Source of the DNA: an uncultured Erysipelotrichaceae bacterium
GTDB lineage: Bacteria > Bacillota_I > Bacilli_A > RFN20 > CAG-826
Direction: 5' to 3'
Assembly (NCBI GenBank): GCA_902800025.1
Contig: CADCDA010000005.1
Coordinates: 1-64,000, forward strand
Length of the DNA: 64,000 nt
Position numbers and translations under genes: made by a program. Numbering within the stretch: position 1 is the stretch's first letter; each line of letters starts with the position of its first letter. The notes under the pieces are model-generated. The model did no database searches. It was not told the origin of the DNA and worked only from the letters and a program-made list of their open reading frames with translations. Shown piece after piece: positions 60,716-64,000 of the stretch.

Positions 60716-61581
60716 TGGCAGATAAAAAATCAATGTCAATGTCGAAGAAACGTCGTATTGGCAATATCGTGACTTATGTCGTCCTCATTCTCGTTTCAGT
60801 GATTTGGATCTTACCGTTCGTCTTCCTCGTGTTACAGTCATTCAGAACTGAAAATACAGGTATCGTTAACTACGTATTTCCACATCAATGGGGATTTGAT
60901 AACTATATCTTCTTATTCTCCGCTGAAACAAACTTCTTACAATGGTATTTCAATACCTTCATCATCGCGTTGTTTGTCTGTGTTCTTCAAACAGCCATGC
61001 AATTCATGATGAGCTATACCTTATCAAGATTTAGATTCAAACTTCGTAAGCCATTAATGAACGTTATGCTTGTTCTAGGTATGTTCCCTGGCTTCTTAAC
61101 GATGATTGTTCTCTATCAAGTCTTGAAGGCTGTTGGACTTACTGGAGATAACGCTGTTCCAGGTTTAATCCTTGTCTCAGTCGCTAGTAGTGGTATGGGC
61201 TATTATGTTTCTAAAGGTTTCTTAGATACATTACCAAAATCACTTGATGAAGCGGCCCGTGTAGACGGAGCGACAAGAATGGAAATCTTCTTCAAAGTTA
61301 TTCTTCCACTTTGTAAGCCAATTCTTATTTACACAGTATTGACCTCATTTATGGGTCCTTGGGGCGATTACATCTTCGCATCTGTCATCGCGCTTGGTTC
61401 TGAAACAGGTCTTAACGTCGCTGCTGGTTTATACACTTGGTTAGGCCAGTCGATGATCTCTAATAACTTCACTCATTTCTGTGCCGGTGGTGTTATTGTT
61501 GCAATTCCAGTCATGGTCTTGTTCATGTTCCTTCAAAAATACTATGTTGAAGGTGTTACTGGTGGCGCAGTTAAAGGATAG
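60715..61581 (+). CDS. malG: Maltooligosaccharide ABC permease (MalG type)
   Basis: The 288-residue protein has six helices and the MalG-like loop EAARVDGATRMEIFFKV. The C-terminal QKYYVEGVTGGAVKG matches the conserved tail of MalG, which reaches the ATPase dimer. Its start overlaps the malF stop. It forms the import channel with MalF and is energised by the MalK-type ATPase encoded 11 bases downstream. Confidence 0.93.
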   Translation: MADKKSMSMSKKRRIGNIVTYVVLILVSVIWILPFVFLVLQSFRTENTGIVNYVFPHQWGFDNYIFLFSAETNFLQWYFNTFIIALFVCVLQTAMQFMMSYTLSRFRFKLRKPLMNVMLVLGMFPGFLTMIVLYQVLKAVGLTGDNAVPGLILVSVASSGMGYYVSKGFLDTLPKSLDEAARVDGATRMEIFFKVILPLCKPILIYTVLTSFMGPWGDYIFASVIALGSETGLNVAAGLYTWLGQSMISNNFTHFCAGGVIVAIPVMVLFMFLQKYYVEGVTGGAVKG

Positions 61582-61592
61582 GAGGCTATATT

Positions 61593-62930
61593 ATGGCAAC
61601 TGTAAAATTAACAAACGTAAAGAAAATATACCCTGGCAGTGTCAATGCAACCGTGCATGATTTCAATCTTGACATTGCCGATAAAGAATTCATCGTCTTC
61701 GTCGGACCTTCTGGATGTGGCAAATCGACAACTTTGAGAATGGTCGCTGGACTTGAAGACATTTCCGGTGGAACAGTCGAGATTGATGGAGAAGTCGTTA
61801 ACGATCTCCAACCAAAAGATCGTCACATCTCCATGGTCTTCCAAAACTATGCCTTATATCCTCACCTCACAGTTTATGAAAATATCGCTTTCCCATTAAG
61901 ACTCCAAAAGAATCCAAAGATGAGCCAAGATGAGATTTACGAAAGAGTGACTAATGCCGCTCAAATCTTAGGTATTACTCAATACTTAACTCGTAAACCA
62001 AAAGCCTTATCTGGTGGACAAAGACAAAGAGTCGCTATCGGTAGAGCGATGGTTAAGGATTGTAAGGTCTTCCTCATGGATGAACCATTATCAAACCTCG
62101 ATGCGAAATTACGTAACCAAATGAGAGCGGAAATTATTCTTTTAAGAAAGAGAATTAATACGACCTTTATTTATGTTACTCACGATCAAACTGAAGCTAT
62201 GACCTTAGGTGATAGAATCGTTTGTATGAAAGATGGCTATATCATGCAAGTTGGAACACCAACCGAATTATTTGATTGGCCAGCCAACTTATTCGTCGCT
62301 CAATTCATTGGCGCTCCAATGATGAACACGATTAAGACCGAATTAACTAAAGAAGGAAACAAATATTATGTTTCCCCATTCGGATATAAGCTCGAAGTTA
62401 CTGGCGATAAAGGTAAGCTCTTAAACGACCGCAAGGTTGAACCAAAAGAGATTTACTTAGGTGTTAGACCAGAACACGTCACTTTGGTCAAGGAAGGGGC
62501 TAAAAACGGCTTCCCAGTGACAATCTTAGTTAATGAAATGATGGGAAGTGAATATCACTTACACGTTCAAACAGAAGATGGCACTAAACTCGTTGTTAGA
62601 ATTCCAACCATTAACTTAAGCGAAGAAGAAAGAGCGAAGATGGTGGCAGGCGAAGTGATTCATGTCGCATTTGAAGGCAAAGCTATGCACTTCTTTGATA
62701 TTGAAACAGAATATAACTTATTAACTGATAATCAATATCATGCAGAAGATGATCCAGAAACACCAATCAAATCTAACGAAGCAGAAAGTGAACTCCCAGC
62801 GGAAACTTCTCCAGTAGAAGAACCAAAGGCTGAAGAAAAAGCTGAGGAAGCTAAACCAGAAGAAGCTTCTAAAGAAGAAGCGCCTGCTGAAGAAAAGAAG
62901 GAAGAAAAAGAAGAAGCTAAAAAGGAGTAA
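61593..62930 (+). CDS. malK: MalK/MsmX-type ATPase with acidic C-terminal tail
   Basis: The 445-residue protein has Walker A GPSGCGKST (38-46), Q-loop MVFQNYALYP, signature LSGGQRQR (139-), Walker B LMDEP, switch His in YVTHDQTEA, and the C-terminal regulatory TOBE domains to about residue 380. An unusual tail of ~60 residues rich in Glu, Ala, Lys and Pro follows (nt ~62745-62930) and is not part of the normal MalK. It energises the adjacent maltodextrin permeases and may serve others. It is nearly the same in its core as the coiled-coil ATPase at 29301. Confidence 0.94.
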   Translation: MATVKLTNVKKIYPGSVNATVHDFNLDIADKEFIVFVGPSGCGKSTTLRMVAGLEDISGGTVEIDGEVVNDLQPKDRHISMVFQNYALYPHLTVYENIAFPLRLQKNPKMSQDEIYERVTNAAQILGITQYLTRKPKALSGGQRQRVAIGRAMVKDCKVFLMDEPLSNLDAKLRNQMRAEIILLRKRINTTFIYVTHDQTEAMTLGDRIVCMKDGYIMQVGTPTELFDWPANLFVAQFIGAPMMNTIKTELTKEGNKYYVSPFGYKLEVTGDKGKLLNDRKVEPKEIYLGVRPEHVTLVKEGAKNGFPVTILVNEMMGSEYHLHVQTEDGTKLVVRIPTINLSEEERAKMVAGEVIHVAFEGKAMHFFDIETEYNLLTDNQYHAEDDPETPIKSNEAESELPAETSPVEEPKAEEKAEEAKPEEASKEEAPAEEKKEEKEEAKKE

Positions 62931-62936
62931 GCCAGT

Positions 62937-63335
62937 ATGTTTAAGTTAGACAAGAAAAAGAAAAGAATGCTTGCATACGTTGGTATCATCGGTGGATGTG
63001 CTGTTTTGGCTTTAACTTTCTTCTCTATCTGTCAATTTGAAAAGGCAAAATTTAAAGCTTCTGAAACAATGAAAAGCTCGAGCCAAATGAGTCTTGATAA
63101 CATTCTTAATAAAGACTCTACTGCATTGACAAGTGAGACGAGTACTTATCACGATTTAGCGGTTTTCTGGCAATCAGTGACTGAAGATTTTACAAAAATC
63201 TCTGCTCAGAACGCCGGAGCATATAAAGGTACCGCTATTCCAGCGTATATCTTCTCAATGGCGACACTTGTTTCATTCGGCTTAGTTCTTAAAGACGCTG
63301 AAAAGGTCAAAGAACAAGAAGAAAAAGAAGTGTAG
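62937..63335 (+). CDS. Small membrane protein, unknown
   Basis: The 132-residue product has a basic start (KLDKKKKR), one helix (about residues 13-32), an extracytoplasmic Ser/Thr-rich segment, a second helix (about 102-118) and a charged tail (EKVKEQEEKEV). It follows malK by six bases and precedes a terminator, so it is the last gene of the starch operon. I recognise no family. Both the tail and that of MalK are Glu/Lys rich. Confidence 0.7.
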   Translation: MFKLDKKKKRMLAYVGIIGGCAVLALTFFSICQFEKAKFKASETMKSSSQMSLDNILNKDSTALTSETSTYHDLAVFWQSVTEDFTKISAQNAGAYKGTAIPAYIFSMATLVSFGLVLKDAEKVKEQEEKEV

Positions 63336-63353
63336 CTACATTTATAAAACATT

Positions 63354-63380
63354 AGGCCGATTTCAATAATCGGCTTTTTG
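63354..63380 (+). terminator. Intrinsic terminator of the starch operon
   Basis: GCCGATT (63356-63362) pairs with AATCGGC (63368-63374), followed by TTTTTG. Confidence 0.88.
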
Positions 63381-63403
63381 TGTGCTTTTATAAATAAAAG
63401 TGA

Positions 63404-63409
63404 TATATT
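63404..63409 (+). promoter_or_regulatory. -10 box six bases before a start codon
   Basis: TATATT (63404-63409) is followed by six bases and the ATG at 63416, the same layout as at rnfC and the araC-type gene. The -35 (TTGTGT at 63379, 19-bp spacer) is poor. Confidence 0.35.
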
Positions 63410-63415
63410 TATGTC

Positions 63416-63901
63416 ATGCAAGAAAAAGAGAAGAAAATATTTATCGGCTTATGTGTTGGAAGTGTTCTTTCGTTTTTATTATGTGGATATTCTCTTATCG
63501 CTTGCTTCGCTACTGAATCAAGTGGACCAGAGTTAGGAACTTATATTCTTGAAGTTTCATATTTATTTTTGCATCTTATCTTTTGTGCGATAGTGTTCTA
63601 TCTCTCTTTAAGAGCGGTTAGGGTTGGATCTTTCTTTGTAAAGAATGTTATCTATCGTGTTGATGGAATAGTGTATAAAAATAGAAGAATTGTGTTATCT
63701 ATTTTCTGTGGTTTATTCTTTGCGATATTTGTTTATGCGCTTATTCAAGGAATACTGATGACTCTTCCTTTAGCGAATGAGCTAGGAAAAGTCGTGTGGC
63801 ACGATATTATGAATGGAACATTCCTATTATCAATTGTCTTCTTCATTATTGTTATCTACCCAATCGTGCCTTATACATCAAACAATAAACACGCGGAATG
63901 A
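63416..63901 (+). CDS. Four-helix membrane protein, unknown
   Basis: The 161-residue protein has four hydrophobic spans (about residues 9-30, 42-64, 88-113 and 134-152) with short loops and ends NNKHAE. No family is recognised. There is no Shine-Dalgarno site, and the start is preceded by a -10-like box six bases away. A terminator hairpin overlaps its stop codon. Confidence 0.7.
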   Translation: MQEKEKKIFIGLCVGSVLSFLLCGYSLIACFATESSGPELGTYILEVSYLFLHLIFCAIVFYLSLRAVRVGSFFVKNVIYRVDGIVYKNRRIVLSIFCGLFFAIFVYALIQGILMTLPLANELGKVVWHDIMNGTFLLSIVFFIIVIYPIVPYTSNNKHAE

Positions 63902-63917
63902 ACCGCGTTTTATTTTG
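63891..63917 (+). terminator. Terminator overlapping the stop codon
   Basis: ACGCGG (63891-63896) pairs with CCGCGT (63903-63908), followed by TTTATTTT. The stop TGA (63899-63901) is in the loop. The remaining bases to 64000 show a TATAAT-containing stretch (63953-63960 region) that may be the promoter of a gene beyond the window. Confidence 0.75.
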
Positions 63918-64000
63918 CCTATAAAAATAGTTCACTATCTTTTATTTAATTGATATATAATATCATTAACGACATATATTCACGTCTAATCTAGCTTTCT

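Overview
The window is A+T-rich DNA from a low-GC Gram-positive-type bacterium. The likely source is an uncultured gut-associated member of the Bacilli (Erysipelotrichales/RF39-like or a similar reduced lineage); this is an inference from gene content and codon use, not a phylogenetic result. Many secreted products carry a lipobox, Shine-Dalgarno sites are GGAGG-like, and there are no outer-membrane genes. TGA, TAG and TAA are all used as stops, so the code is the standard bacterial one. I see no rRNA, tRNA, CRISPR array or intact mobile element.

Left third (about 0.7-36.4 kb): a glycan-degradation and sugar-catabolism locus. A leftward operon (AraC regulator, GH2 beta-mannosidase, SASA esterase) diverges from a long rightward series. 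That series starts with a GH38 alpha-mannosidase and continues with a membrane-anchored surface protein, a sugar ABC importer (binding lipoprotein and two permeases), a set of large lipoproteins with Ig-like or DUF4838-like domains, a small ABC ATPase and a YesL/DUF624-like membrane protein. Three secreted proteins follow, built from shared, apparently undescribed repeat modules. Then come L-fucose isomerase, a MalK-type ATPase with a ~167-residue coiled-coil insertion, an SGNH esterase, a GH29 alpha-L-fucosidase, an N-acetylhexosamine 1-kinase-like enzyme, a PQ-loop membrane protein, and RhaD-like aldolase and RhaB-like kinase. Together these would trim mannose-, fucose- and HexNAc-containing (N-glycan or mucin-like) oligosaccharides, import them and catabolise them.

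Middle (36.4-43.2 kb): a WYL-regulator remnant, a UDG-fold-like protein and a 700-bp gene-poor stretch with hairpins and degraded reading frames. Next are glnA-glmS (ammonia to glutamine to glucosamine-6-P), a short protein joining a Nif11/double-glycine-like leader to a zinc ribbon, and a membrane PAS-GGDEF diguanylate cyclase.

Rnf region (43.3-49.9 kb): rnfCDGEA, a small cysteine-rich membrane protein, a strikingly short rnfB, apbE flavin transferase, a NusG-II-domain protein and a Gx-type transporter, all tightly coupled. This is an ion-pumping ferredoxin:NAD oxidoreductase with its flavinylation enzyme.

Right end (50.1-64 kb): an alpha-glucan operon with a GH13 amylase, a lipoprotein with duplicated starch-binding-like modules, a type I pullulanase, a small lipoprotein, and MalE/MalF/MalG/MalK-type importer genes, followed by small membrane proteins. 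Two tandem promoters and an operator-like inverted repeat precede it.

Points that stand out: the coiled-coil MalK, the four-copy secreted repeat family, the minimal RnfB with its Cys-rich neighbour, the leader-zinc-ribbon protein, a Shine-Dalgarno site separated from its start by a perfect hairpin, and a recurring promoter layout (-10 box, 6 nt, ATG) suggesting leaderless mRNAs.
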